A DNA stretch of 64,000 nt. It comes from Lingula anatina. Taxonomy: Eukaryota; Brachiopoda; Lingulata; Lingulida; Lingulidae. This document shows positions 1-11,480 of the stretch, piece by piece. The position numbers and the translations under genes are program-made. The DNA is taken from the NCBI RefSeq assembly GCF_001039355.2, contig NW_019775857.1:698024-762023 (forward strand), read 5' to 3'. The notes under the pieces are model-generated. The model made no database searches. It saw nothing but the letters and a program-made list of their open reading frames with translations, and was not told the origin of the DNA. Within the stretch, counting starts at the first letter, position 1. Each line of letters opens with the position of its first letter.

Positions 1-1576
1 TTTTTTTTGCATGTAACATGTATTTTTGAAATACCAGTATACTCACCAATTGTTTGTCTGCAGTTAGCCCTAATTACACTCTATGGAATAAATGTCTGTG
101 ACCTATAGTTCATAAACATACATAAATAAATGTCAAGCAGTATGTCCCAGCCTACTTATTTAAATCCCAATCCTGTTTGTGGTTTTATAAGTGATATTTT
201 TAAACAGTTTCTTTATTCTTTATTACTCCTTTGCATGGTAAAGTAGACTTCTTATCTCAAAACAATACAGTTCAAGTCTCTCACATATGTAATGGAGACA
301 AAAATCCTTCCACACGCTTCATTATGTGTTCCATCATTATTGAAAGAAAAAATTTGTCTGACATTTCATGTCTTATAAAATTCTCCTTAGTAACATCACG
401 TGCATCCTAATTACCTTATGATTTGCATATTCCTCTTTGAAAGGGATATGAGTATGCACTGTAACTTACCAGTACTAGTAACTACCGGTATCTCAAGAAG
501 TGTGTGTGAATTTCCACTGTTATATTTTGGTTTCACAGCCTATTCTTCCTGGTGTTATGGACTACCTGATAATCATGTGCATCAATATTTGATGTATTGA
601 TAATGGATAAATACAAAAAATTCCACACCCACCTAAAAATGCCACATACTCTGTTTGTAAGATCAATAAAAAAATATGGATGAAAAACACAACAGGATCA
701 ATGTCCTTGTATGTAAAACATCAATAACAATGCAGGGGCATATCTTGGTTCTGCTCTGTCAACCTGTAGTCTTTATTAGAGAAAAAGGTCAATACACTAT
801 ATTTTCCTTCCGTTACAGTGTATACAATTTATTCATTTCTTGACGAATCGAAAATCAACATACTATTACTAATAAGGTTTTTTAGCAGCTGCTTGATGGC
901 TCTTGAAGAAATAAATTTCCTCATCAATAGGTAACAACAATACTAAAATGCAATACAGTGGCTGGAGTAATTCACTGAAAATCTTTAATCAGTTTGAACT
1001 GAAGCAGGCTTCTCAGTATGTGACATCATTCTGATCCTTTCCAGTCTTTACTTCATTTGGCAAGACTAAAAAGTTTACAAACGCGTTCAATGAAAGTAAC
1101 ATTAACACTCATTCTCAATATATAGGTCCATTTGAAGAAAACAAAAAAGTGAAAAATGAAGTTCAAGATTTATTTAGAAATTTTATTTTTTCTGAATCTC
1201 TAGTGACAGAAAGTGATAAATCTAGCTTTTTGTGTGAATCATGGTAAAATTCATGCCTCTCTAGTATTGGGAAATTTTCATACTTAGTAACGAAGGTTTC
1301 AGCTTTCTGATAATATTTGCAAGTTATTAATACTTACAAAAATTAGATTATTACAAGATGCACATTTACTTTAATGATACATATTTTGTCCTCAACCTCA
1401 AGTATATTTTTTAACAATGCCTGGTAATAAAGAAACTTTCTGGGAGAATGCAGTTTTGCCTACAGTTTCATGGAAAATATTTACTGTACTCTGTCACCAT
1501 ATCGTCTAGCTAATCAGGGATGTAACTGAATTAAATATTTTATTAATGGATAAAATATTACTAAAACATCAAACAA

Positions 1577-1615
1577 TATATAATATAATATAATATAATA
1601 TAATATAATATAATA
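1577..1615. repeat. (TATAA)n microsatellite
   Basis: About eight near-perfect copies of the pentanucleotide TATAA in a row. It is a simple sequence repeat in non-coding DNA. Confidence 0.9.
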
Positions 1616-2325
1616 TTACTCAGGGACTTCAGTCTGAAATTTAATCGAACTTAATTGATATCAGCATTTGCATTTGATGCTGTTACTGCAAACATTCTTA
1701 AATTTGTTTTCAGAATTACAAATTTCACAACTTATAACCAGGGAATTTTCCCACAGACCTCTATAACCATTATTACATCCTTATATATACTAATAGCTTT
1801 CACTTTCAACCACAGGCTTGAATGGATTTGTTACCATAGTCACACATAAGCTTTATATTCTCAGCTGTGTACTGTGCCGTGTGTGCTACCAAAGGTATCT
1901 ACGTATGCATTTCACCTTCCCTTTTATTATCATTATAATGTCATAAAAGATAAGTACGACTTTTACCATACTTGCCTGTTACAAAGCTTTACTTGCAAAC
2001 AGTCAGGTTAGCACATTATCTCACATAAATCTTATCATAATCAACTGAAGATGTTATTTTAAACTTAAGCATAGCACACATTGAGAGTGATAATTTGCGA
2101 GACTGGTGCAGTAGCAGATCAAAGTGGGAGGGTGGGGCAGTGGGATATGTGCCCAAATGAATTTATTTAAACTGACGTGATTTCGTTTTTGAAGACAACT
2201 CCCAACTATATAGTAAATATCAAAGACCGTAAACGGGAGTGTTAGCTCATGCATTGTCGTGCTATAAAAATGTAGGCACAGTCAGTTTTAGATAACAGTC
2301 AGTGAGTGGTATTGTGTTAGTTGTA

Positions 2326-2349
2326 CCAAGAAGTTATATAACTTCTTGG
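2326..2349. repeat. Perfect 24-bp palindrome
   Basis: Two 12-base arms (CCAAGAAGTTAT and its exact reverse complement) meet with no spacer. This could be a dimeric protein-binding site, a hairpin, or the centre of a decayed foldback element. No function can be assigned. Confidence 0.7.
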
Positions 2350-2642
2350 TTGTACGTTGCTTTGGTTGTTACGACCTTACATCGTGTTGCATAAAGTGCT
2401 TTGCTACAAACAGACGTCTGTCTGCTGACTTATTATTGTCACTCTCTTTTAAAATTGCTCAGTTTTAAAGATACCATCAACTGTATATACGCACTTATAC
2501 TTGGCTCATAATCTAGCTCGTTATATTCAGTTTATATATTATTACCTGGTTTGCCACAATTTTTTTAAACATCTGACGTAATCTATCTATTGCAAAATCA
2601 AAGTAGGGCCTATGTTAAGTCATCTGCCATTTTGTATAAGCA

Positions 2643-2832
2643 TATAGGCCGGGGCCGTAGCAATAGTCCGAAGGTTCAATAGTCCGAAGGTTCATTGGTC
2701 CGAATATTCACTATAGAACCTTCGGACCAATGAACCCTTGATTAAAAAATCGATGAAAATGTTACAACTTTTCGGACCAATGAACCTTCGGACCAATGAA
2801 CCTTCGGACTATCGAGACGCCCCCTATAGGCC
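2643..2832. mobile_element. Inverted-repeat element built of GTCCGAAGGTTCA units
   Basis: The left side carries two to three direct copies of a unit like ATAGTCCGAAGGTTCA. The right side carries three copies in inverted orientation, and the outer bases around ATAGGCC/GGCCTA also pair. A foldback or MITE-type element with subterminal repeat arrays is the simplest reading. No coding capacity. Confidence 0.6.
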
Positions 2833-4054
2833 TACCCTGTATCTATACTTAGTAATCTTTATATCGTACACAATTAACTTATTCCTCTACAGTTTAGTGT
2901 AACATTTGGGCAAACTTTGTTTCGATAAAGAAAGTACAATAGACTTTCTCTATTTGCTCGACAGTATTGCCATGTCAAAGATTAAACCCAAAAATGGAAT
3001 TTATAAATCTATAACATTTTCACTGTTCAAAACTTCGCTTTTTCATACGCAGTCTGAACACGTCACAAGTCACAATCCCAACTGTGATCACTGGTTTTTC
3101 GCAGTGAAGAAAAGTAGCCCATTGCTATTGACATGCATGCACATGTGTGTCGAGAGACAATAAATCTCCAATTGTCAGCTCATACTGTATACAAACAAAC
3201 CATTGAGTACAAGAGGGTAACATTATTCAAACGTCTCTGCACTCCGTAGCATAACCTGGCTCTTGGCCCGTTTTACTACAGGGGATAGACTGGAAATGAT
3301 AACACAACGAAATAACGAACGTATATTGTGATCTTGGTTTACAAACAGTGTATTTCGGTAAAAAATAGTTTTTCGTTGTCCCTTGTATAATGATGATAAA
3401 ATAGTAAATTGTTTCTTAAGAGACAAATGTGTTAACTACCCACGTGTATGCCATTTAGATCCTCTATTCAACCTTACATCATTAAGGTCGCAAAAAACTT
3501 TTTGTACATCCCTTTACATCGCAACAACATGCCTCATACGTAAATGACTCTTTTTAAAACGATTTCAGTGTACTTCAAATTCGATCATGGTTCTCCGTGA
3601 ATTATGCCACAACTTGTTCAAAATGTTCTTTTGTGACCTTGATTACATTAGATGTCGCCACAATCTGTTTCAAAATTTGATTATCAACGTAATCGGGGCT
3701 GCTGTAGTCGGCAAAAAAGGCCATCCAAGAAACTACACAAAGCTGAATTCAGACGGTCATTTTTGTAGTGAACGCCGCATAGGAATTTCAATAACTATTG
3801 AATCAAAGTGCATTTGTCTTAGGCACTATTTTGTACCACAATCAAGTTTCAGTATATTATAACGGACAGTTTTTTGAAAAAATAAAAAAAAAATTAAATA
3901 ACTAATACATATATACAGTATGGATAATACATGTTTCTAACAAGAATGTTTCTTTTTGGAAAATCGTCTTTAGAATGCATATTCTTTAAATAGACGCCCA
4001 AGATATTTGATAAGAAAAAAAAGGGAAAGATCAGCTCGGTGGTCATCCTGATCA
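2833..4054. other. Intergenic DNA, nothing recognised
   Basis: AT-rich DNA with short unconserved open frames only. No exon, RNA gene or clear repeat was recognised. Confidence 0.5.
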
Positions 4055-4260
4055 TTAAAACCTAGATTACATTTGCCATGGGCGCCGTGCGAAAAAATCA
4101 TGTACGTTTTTCGGTGCGATTTTTTTTTTTTTTTTTTTTTGACATCGTAAGTGGCTACGAACGGGCAACGGCGATACACGACGTGAACTTGCAGGCCTTG
4201 AAGTCACGTAGGAAAAAAAAAAAAAAAAAAAAACAGAAGCACGAATTTTAGGACCGTACG
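4055..4260. mobile_element. Partial copy of the TTAA element family seen at 9211-10510
   Basis: The start (TTAAAACCTAGATTACATTTG, differing in two bases from the terminal repeat at 9211) is followed by a GC-richer stretch containing GCCGTGCGA and GGCCTTG motifs that also occur in the intact 9.2-kb element. Poly-T and poly-A runs (about 4122-4140 and 4208-4231) interrupt it. I did not find the matching right end, so it appears truncated or rearranged. Confidence 0.45.
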
Positions 4261-5458
4261 TCCCCTACGAATTTTGAGTGCAGTGGAGGTCGTGGAGTTC
4301 GTGGAGGTAGAGGAAAGGTTTCAATAGAAATGCACAAACCTGCCATGCGAGTTGCACGAACCACCTGAGATGCCCTTTCAAGCGGGGACGCTAATGGCAA
4401 GGAGCGATGGCCGTGGAAATAAAGGGTACCGGAGGAGACGAGAATAAGTTAAAATTGTGCCGGAAGTGTGATGTCATGTGACGTAAAGTGGTGTTAGAAG
4501 CGAAGCTGAGTGGTCATTTTTTAAAAGCTGTAGGTGAACGGGAGAAAAGACGTGTAGTCAGAGGAAAAAGCAGTTTTCCAAACAACTTGGTAAGATAACA
4601 ATTTTTCTTAACGCATTTTAGGCAGAGAATACTTGTAGAAATAATAGGTGCATGATATGAAAACGTGACACGGAACTTGAAGGTGCAAAATCGTGCTTAA
4701 TTTGCAGTCTATTTGTTTTGAAATACATGCTGCATCGACCGCCAGCGCGACAAAGAGCGTCAAGGGAAAATAATTCCTGGGAGGCTATAAATCGTTGTCA
4801 TGTGGAATTTTGGCATTTATATGTCCATATCTAAGTATTTTTGGGTGTTTTGTGGTATGTGCTGCAATTATTACGATGTTTTAGAGGTCCTGAAGGACCT
4901 TATAAAAACCAGGAAGTAGCTCGTAACTAACAACTGAATCATACCGATCTACAACTGCTGTGCAAAGATGTATCTTTTTTAATATTGTAACGAATTTTTA
5001 GATCTTTATATGTCCATCTGACATGAAATTCCACACTTTTCACCAATTACTTGATTCCTTCCCTGCGATCTAGCTACGTCCTAGACGGACGCAAGGCACC
5101 TAAAAACCGTGCGTCCAAAACGTAGTTGGGACCTAGGCTTTACTCCGTGCGAAGGGAGCAAGTTACGCTTGTGACCGAGGCTTAAGTGAATTACACTGTG
5201 AATTTAAGTGAATTTAAGTTTTAAACACCTCTACGATTGTTATGCCTCCTAAAAAAATCAACCATGATTATGATCACAGCAGGCTCACTGACCAATGCCA
5301 TTTACGATAATGCTACTTCTACTTGCTTACGATTTTAATTTTTTTTCAAAGCTTTTATCTTGACAAATCTGTAGGCTACGCAGACCGTGAAGCCGTAGAA
5401 TCCTTGCGATTCTTTACGATTTGGCACGGCCACCGCCCGCCTCCGCACAGACACAATA
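4261..5458. other. Intergenic DNA, GC-richer, possibly decayed element
   Basis: The composition is richer in GC than the flanks and resembles the interior of the 9.2-kb TTAA element, so part of it may be a decayed continuation of that family. No gene seen. Confidence 0.4.
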
Positions 5459-5463
5459 CGAAA

Positions 5464-5629
5464 CAGGGGCGTAACCAGACCATTTAAAATTGTACGCACA
5501 GATTTTGAAAATTCCCAGGTACGATTATATTCCTTGAAAAATACACTGAATTTATGGAGAATAATATCATGGTTGGCTCAAAAAATTGTACGCACAGTGC
5601 ATCCGTGCGTATGCCTGGTTACGCCCCTG
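5464..5629. mobile_element. 166-bp MITE with 15-bp perfect TIRs and 5-bp TSD
   Basis: Perfect terminal inverted repeats CAGGGGCGTAACCAG (5464-5478) and CTGGTTACGCCCCTG (5615-5629). Direct repeats CGAAA flank both ends (5459-5463 and 5630-5634), which is the mark of a target-site duplication. Non-coding, non-autonomous DNA transposon of unassigned superfamily. The short open frame across it is not a gene. Confidence 0.88.
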
Positions 5630-5634
5630 CGAAA

Positions 5635-6689
5635 AGGGATGTGCGGGTAGCATGCGAGCATCGTACGTGTGTATGGCATCTTCATGGACGTAGTTGTACA
5701 CTTATTGAACGTTCAATTACAACCCTAGCTAACTGCCCACGGTCTCTTCATTTCTTGTAAATCGATCGAAAGAGGATACTTTCGGGTTTTGGGTAAATCT
5801 AGTCCCACGGGGACTTTAATTATGCCATTATGGCCTTTTCAAAACTAACAATGTCCAGGAGAATCGGTATAAACTAGCAGAAAGAATAGATAGAAATGCT
5901 GGGAAAGCAGGTGGACAACTGGATTTGTATATCCCTGAAGTCAAAACCTTGCAGCCTCCTTAGACATATGTCTTCATTATCATCTGCCACAAGTGGGGAC
6001 ACATTTGTCACGGCAAAAATTGAGTGGTGCATAATACAAAACAGCAGAAATGTAGAAGAAAGACGGAGTGCCTGATTAGATTGCCACTGTTCAATGATCC
6101 TCTTCCGCGGCTAGAATGGTTAAGGATTACATAGATTGCTTCTGCAGTTCTTTGATACCAAATCACAGGGTGTTCTTTATCTTCGTAGATATTTGAAAGG
6201 CAGTGATCTTAAGTCGGAAACGATAATACAGCCATCAATACTGCGCCTTTAAGAGTTATTTCGTTCAGGGGTACTAACGATTTCGCACCCAGGATAATAT
6301 TCCCCGTTTACCGCCTTAAAATATACATCTATAGCTGCGTTGATGAGAGATCTGTCTACTGGGAATAACATTAAATGAGCAATAAGCTCTCAAGATGCTA
6401 TACAGCTTGCATGGTTAAAGCATCAATGGGAAAATATTTCCTTGAAATATATTAGCTGAGACCTATTTTTACATTCAGCTTCCCACCAAAGGTTTTTAGT
6501 ACATGCTGTAGAAGAAAACATTGACAGTAGTTGCTACGCCAACAACTGAAAAACAAGTTGCATAACAAACGGCGCTTGGCAAGCACAATTTTTGTCTAAC
6601 ACCAAGGAAATACCCAATGGGAAGAGTCAGCAGATTGACTATACCATAGGTTGTTAATTTTGAAAATACATGTGCGAGCGTGGATTTCT
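5635..6689. other. Intergenic DNA, nothing recognised
   Basis: No convincing exon, RNA gene or structured repeat was seen. Confidence 0.5.
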
Positions 6690-7075
6690 ATGTAAACCGA
6701 CCACTTCTACTACTTTGTTATACACTCACGACTAAAATAAAGTCGAAATGCCAAATTTATCTCTCATTCAGCCAAAAATAGCTTTAAAACTTCACATTCT
6801 TCAAATTTTTGACAGTAAATTGACCTATTTAGCTGTCCCTCCAGTTCATAAAAGTCTAAATGACTGTGCGCACATTGCATAATCATGTATTATCACGCAT
6901 ACTTATTCAAACAAGACTGCTGAAAGATAGTTATAACACAGAAAGAAAGCAGATCATTTTTCGGAAAATATGAAACGCTCTCCTCTGATATTTCTTTTAG
7001 TTATACTGTTTGAAACGATGTGGTGGCCCCGGGTCGGGTTTTGTGGCAAAATTTAACTTTAAATGCAACTTTAAA
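6690..7075. repeat. Dispersed repeat, copy 1
   Basis: Recognisably similar, with many substitutions and small gaps, to 24100-24420. Shared landmarks are CCACTTCTACTA near the left end, AAATTTTTG in the middle, and TTAGTTATACT followed by TTGAAAC and TTTTGTG near the right end. An old interspersed repeat of unknown class. Confidence 0.5.
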
Positions 7076-8120
7076 TGAAAATGTACATAGCGGTCTTGCA
7101 AGTCGCTCACTGCATACCAACAATTCCTTAAAGGTTTATGTAACTGGCATTTCTATACCATGTGGAAAAACAATTTACAAACGAAAAAATGAACATATTT
7201 GCAGTCGTAGCACACGCTCAAAGACTCTATTTTAATTTAAATAATGGTCCTTGCCCCGTAAAGTTGCGACAATGCAAATTAACATCACGCTAAATTATGT
7301 GTATCCCCAGAGACAAGGGTTGAAGTTCTAATAAGATTTCCAGGTGTATCTGTTGGACTTGATTTCATTAAGTTTTCTTGTTGATGTAATTGTTTTTTGG
7401 ACAAAACAGCAGGTCCACATTTTTTTGTACAGAAGTCTATGCATGTCATCTTTATAATTCTGGTATCGTGTCAGACATGACGTGTTTGCACTTAAACACA
7501 TGGCAGAACAAAAGAATTGTCAAACCCTGCTGGGAGATTATCAAATTATTTGAACTACTTTCCCTCTAATATAATTTAAGTAAACTATGGTGCCTGACAA
7601 TACCTTATTACAAGAAAACCCAGATAGCAAAAACGACAGCAAATTATTTCAGCTTTGAAATTATAGTAATTTGAATATATACTGTATTATCTTTAAAGTT
7701 TAATTTTGATGCAGTATCATTTAGAAATATAAAGCCCAGAAAGACCCCACCCTTGTCTCCCCGAATTTTCCTTCATGCCGTGTATATCAAAGGACGAACG
7801 TTTGCGTGCTCTGGCTATATAGGGAAGTGGCGTGGTTAATGGGGTGTTCCCACTTCACTACCAGACGTTTGCTTGAACGATAGACCTTAGTCCAGGTAGA
7901 GAGGAGGCAAGTACCTGACAACACAACCTCACAACAAGATATGCACATGCACCTGCAACATTTGACGGACCGAATTCCATCGGAAAGCTTCACTGCGCGT
8001 GAGACATGCGAATAGCACAACTGTCGAATCCACAGTCTTTCAAGAAAAAGACGCTTGAGACAGCATAACATCATTGCACATAGATCTTTCAAAGGAAATT
8101 ATGTTACTCCCATTCAACAC
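7076..8120. other. Intergenic DNA, nothing recognised
   Basis: Only short unconserved open frames. No splice-linked exons, RNA genes or clear repeats were seen. Confidence 0.5.
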
Positions 8121-9203
8121 AGGTGTGACAGGAATGGTAGTCCTTGGAATGGAAGTATGCGGTTCCATATTATTTGTACAGGTTAGGGTTAGTCGGAGTA
8201 TTGGTGCTCCCGTCACACTTATTCGGAATCAGCAGGAATCAAGCAGAATGAGTCTGAATGAAGAATGTTCAAAATTCGCACAACATTCGGGAAAAAGTTC
8301 AAATATGAACCTTAATTCTTGTAAGAGTACCGTTGGAAAACTCAGAATGCGCTTGAACCCACCTGGAATGATTAATGCACTTTCGACTGTATTAGCTCTC
8401 AAATGCAGCTCGAATGTAGTTGGAAAACTAGGAATATCTATAATGCTGTCAGAAGGCAGTCAGAATATTTAGAATATACTTCGAATGGCGTACTAGTGTA
8501 GTTCGATTGCTGGCTGAATTAATATTTCAGCTCATTCGAGGCACATTCAAAACATTCTTTTATTTATACCCCCGTCGTACTAGAGGCGGAATGATGAAGA
8601 ATGGCGTCGGAAATACAATTCTTTGTGATTTCCTGGATATTCGAAGAGCATTCTAAAAATTCCGAGTGTATTCCAAATATTTTTACCCGTTCTGGCTCGA
8701 ATGTTTTGCTCATGTCAAAAACATTCGAATTGCATTCCAAGTGGAAAATTATCGAATGCCATTTGTACAGTTTTCTAAATACTTAATAACAGCTGAAATA
8801 CTTAAAATTACTTTTTTATATGTTTAGAATGTAACACGATGCCCAGAATGGTAACTGATCAGAATGTTTCGAATGTTGTCGGAATGCCGTGAGAATATTT
8901 AGAATGCAGTCATTGTGCAGTTAGAATACTTTTCAAATGCCATTCGATAATTTTCCACTTGGAATGCACTTCGAAAGTTTTTAACATTCGGGCCGGCCAC
9001 AAGAATGGGTAAAAATATTTGGAATGCACTCTGTATTTTAAGAATGATCTTCGAATTTCCAGGAACGCACAAATAATTGTCTTTCCGACGGCGTTCTTGC
9101 TAATTTCGCCTCTAGTGTGACGGGGGTATTAGTATATGGGGCGAATGTCTCCTGTACAAAGTAATGGCGAAGAGACTAGCGGAATTACATTCCTGTCACA
9201 CTG
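8121..9203. mobile_element. 1.1-kb foldback element, TIR type GTGACAGGAATG
   Basis: The left end (AGGTGTGACAGGAATG) and right end (CATTCCTGTCACAC) are inverted. Inner blocks also pair: GCTCCCGTCACACT near 8207 with AGTGTGACGGGGG near 9115, and a long block around 8720-8770 (CCAAGTGGAAAATTATCGAA) with its reverse complement around 8940-8975. The element is therefore almost one large imperfect hairpin. The 132-codon open frame inside it (8074-8472) is built from these GAATG-rich repeats and is not taken as a gene. The same ends occur in a 170-bp element at 42014. Confidence 0.75.
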
Positions 9204-9210
9204 GCATTGC

Positions 9211-10510
9211 TTAAGCCTAGATTACATTTGAAATGCGATGCCCGCACGGTGCACGTATACTGCCCGTAATACCCTTTTCGTACGGCGTCTGAGCGGAGGT
9301 ATAGTGGCCGTGCGAAATCGCACGGAATCGTACGGATTCAAGGCCTTGTAATGTAGACATACTCGGCGTAGTCCGTAAGTGGCCAGTCACAAATCAGTTG
9401 CGACGCCTCGGAGATGGGTAAAACCCGGGAAATTTGAACAAAATCTTGAGACAGATCTCACGATTTTGCACCCGTCGGAGGCGCTCTCCTTGTAATGTAG
9501 ACATACTCGGCGTAGTCCGTAAGTGGCCAGTCACAAATCAGTTGCGACGCCTCGGAGATGGGTAAAACCCGGGAAATTTGAACAAAATCTTGAGACAGAT
9601 CTCACGATTTTGCACCCGTCGGAGGCGCTCTCCGGACGCCTGCGGGTTGTCGCAGATTTTTTAGACATCGCCACACCCGTCGCGGTCCCCAACTTTGAAC
9701 TTAAAATTTTAAGATTGCTCGCAAGATTTTTCACCCATTTTGGGCATCCCAGACACAATCTCCGATGACCTACTATGCCCTTCGATTAATCGGAGGCGTC
9801 CTCCGAATAATCTGAGACTAGTCGCAAGATTCTGTGTAGGATTGGAAAATCAGGTTGAGATTCAATGTCTGCGAGTAGTCTCCGGCGCCCTCCGACTGAA
9901 TCGGAGGCGCCCTGCGACGATTCGTACGGTGGAATCGTAGTAAATCGCCGTGTATATGAGGGCGCCTCCGACCGGATCGCTAAAAGTTTGAGACGCTCTT
10001 GCTGCAGGAGGCTGCCCACAAGGAGCCTCTGGGGCGGAATCAGCACCAGCTTCTCTGCAGAGTTGAAGTGACTGTTCTATGTACAACCAGATGAGGGATA
10101 CCACGCTACAGTACAGTGTACAGAGAGAAATACAGATGACCGATGTCAGAAAACCCTCCTTTTCCCCCACATATACCCAGGGGGAAAAATTACAAGAAAA
10201 GACGCTCGCAGATATAGTCTCCGATCGCCTCCAATGCAATCGGAGGCGATCGGAGGCTAATCCCACGATTTTTCGACAAAACCGGGTCAAAATCCTTAAA
10301 AAAATCTCAGACAATGTGACTGCTCCACTTTTATTAGGATTATTGCTAGGATTGTTCAAGGATTCTTTATTTTCTACGACGACCCCCGGCCAAAACTAAT
10401 CCCCGACAGATCGCCAACATTGTGACTGGGCCATAACTCCTTACGATTAAAAAAAAATCGTACGGACAATTTCGTCGCACGGAGCCAGTGTAAATGTAAT
10501 CTAGGCTTAA
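9211..10510. mobile_element. 1.3-kb TTAA-flanked element with 19-bp perfect TIRs
   Basis: TTAAGCCTAGATTACATTT (9211-9229) is exactly inverted at 10492-10510, so both ends terminate in TTAA, the target used by piggyBac-type elements. The interior is GC-rich with many CGGAGGCG-like motifs in both orientations. Open frames of up to 165 codons overlap on both strands and show no transposase motif I recognise. I read it as a non-autonomous element; the superfamily is inferred from the TTAA ends only. Confidence 0.78.
9344..9631. repeat. Exact 144-bp tandem duplication inside the TTAA element
   Basis: 9344-9487 and 9488-9631 appear identical base for base. Because the surrounding element looks old, an identical pair suggests a very recent duplication or an assembly artefact. 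Confidence 0.85.
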
Positions 10511-11268
10511 CAAAGTATGCAGCAACATGCCGTACTGTTCAGCACAGTTGCAAAACAGTACTGGGATCATATTCCAACAGGGTAGTTCTCGTTGCCATGC
10601 AGCACATAAGCTCAAGTTGACAGTGTCCTTTAATGGCAAGCATATTCTCCCGATTTATGATCAATTGAAAATCTTTGGGACCATTTGGGCAGACAAGTCG
10701 CCCAGAGGCATCCACCTCCTGTAAACAGGAGGAGGTATTTCAGGAGTAGTGGGACCGAATCCCATAAGAAGCAATCCAAAGATAAGAGCATGGCATGCGT
10801 CCGAGACTTGATGCATCTGTCTCAGCGCATGGAGGCCATATTCCATAATATGCCTAATATTCTGACTTTGATGGGGTTTTGAATCTCTCAAGCACACAAC
10901 TATTGACTACATTTGAATGTCTTTACTACAGTAACGTTATGCAACCATAACAACATATTTTAATATCTCTCTCTGTCTCGTATGTGTTACTTTGATAATG
11001 AATTATAAATAAAATAGGACCCTCTGGAACATCAGTATAACAAACTAGTGAATTATTTTGCCTCCTCTTTTAAGTCACCATTCTAAGCAAATCGGCCTTC
11101 ATACAACCTTTTTAGTCCGTGGTGATTTCTATTATTCAAACCATGTAGGCCTACAATATTCTCTCATCTAGTTGTTGATCTATATATGCAGAAGAATTGA
11201 CTTTACAACATGATGATTGAATAATTCTGTCAGTAAAAGTCATTAAATTTATACGTTTGGTTTGGTTT
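10511..11268. other. Intergenic DNA, nothing recognised
   Basis: No gene or clear repeat seen. Confidence 0.5.
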
Positions 11269-11480
11269 TACACTCGACCAAAAAAGTTCGGAAACATCGT
11301 TATTTTGAACAATTATAAAATAACGATATTAGCTAAGGTAAATATTTTAACCAAATATTGATGGATAATGCACCCACCATTCGTTTTTTTTATATACACT
11401 GAATATTTTCCCTCTACATTACATAGTTTTTAATTATTGAAAAACAATTTCATGTTTCCAAACTTTTTTGGTGAAGTGTA
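11269..11480. mobile_element. Mariner-like 212-bp MITE
   Basis: Ends TACACTCGACCAAAAAAGTT and, inverted, a copy differing at about three bases over about 29 bases. The element begins and ends with TA and the interior is very AT-rich. The layout resembles Tc1/mariner-derived MITEs, but the superfamily is inferred. Confidence 0.7.

Larger units (their letters stand above)
1..2642. other. Intergenic DNA, no gene recognised
   Basis: AT-rich DNA with only short open frames that show no domain, no codon-level conservation I can recognise and no paired splice sites. It holds a pentanucleotide microsatellite and a short perfect palindrome, listed separately. Nothing else could be supported. Confidence 0.6.

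Noticed and set aside
8074-8472. 132-codon open frame on the plus strand
   Set aside because: Lies within the foldback element and consists of its GAATG-type repeats; no domain and no splice context.
9862-10359. 165-codon open frame on the minus strand
   Set aside because: Inside the GC-rich TTAA element, overlapping other frames on both strands; no transposase motif recognised.
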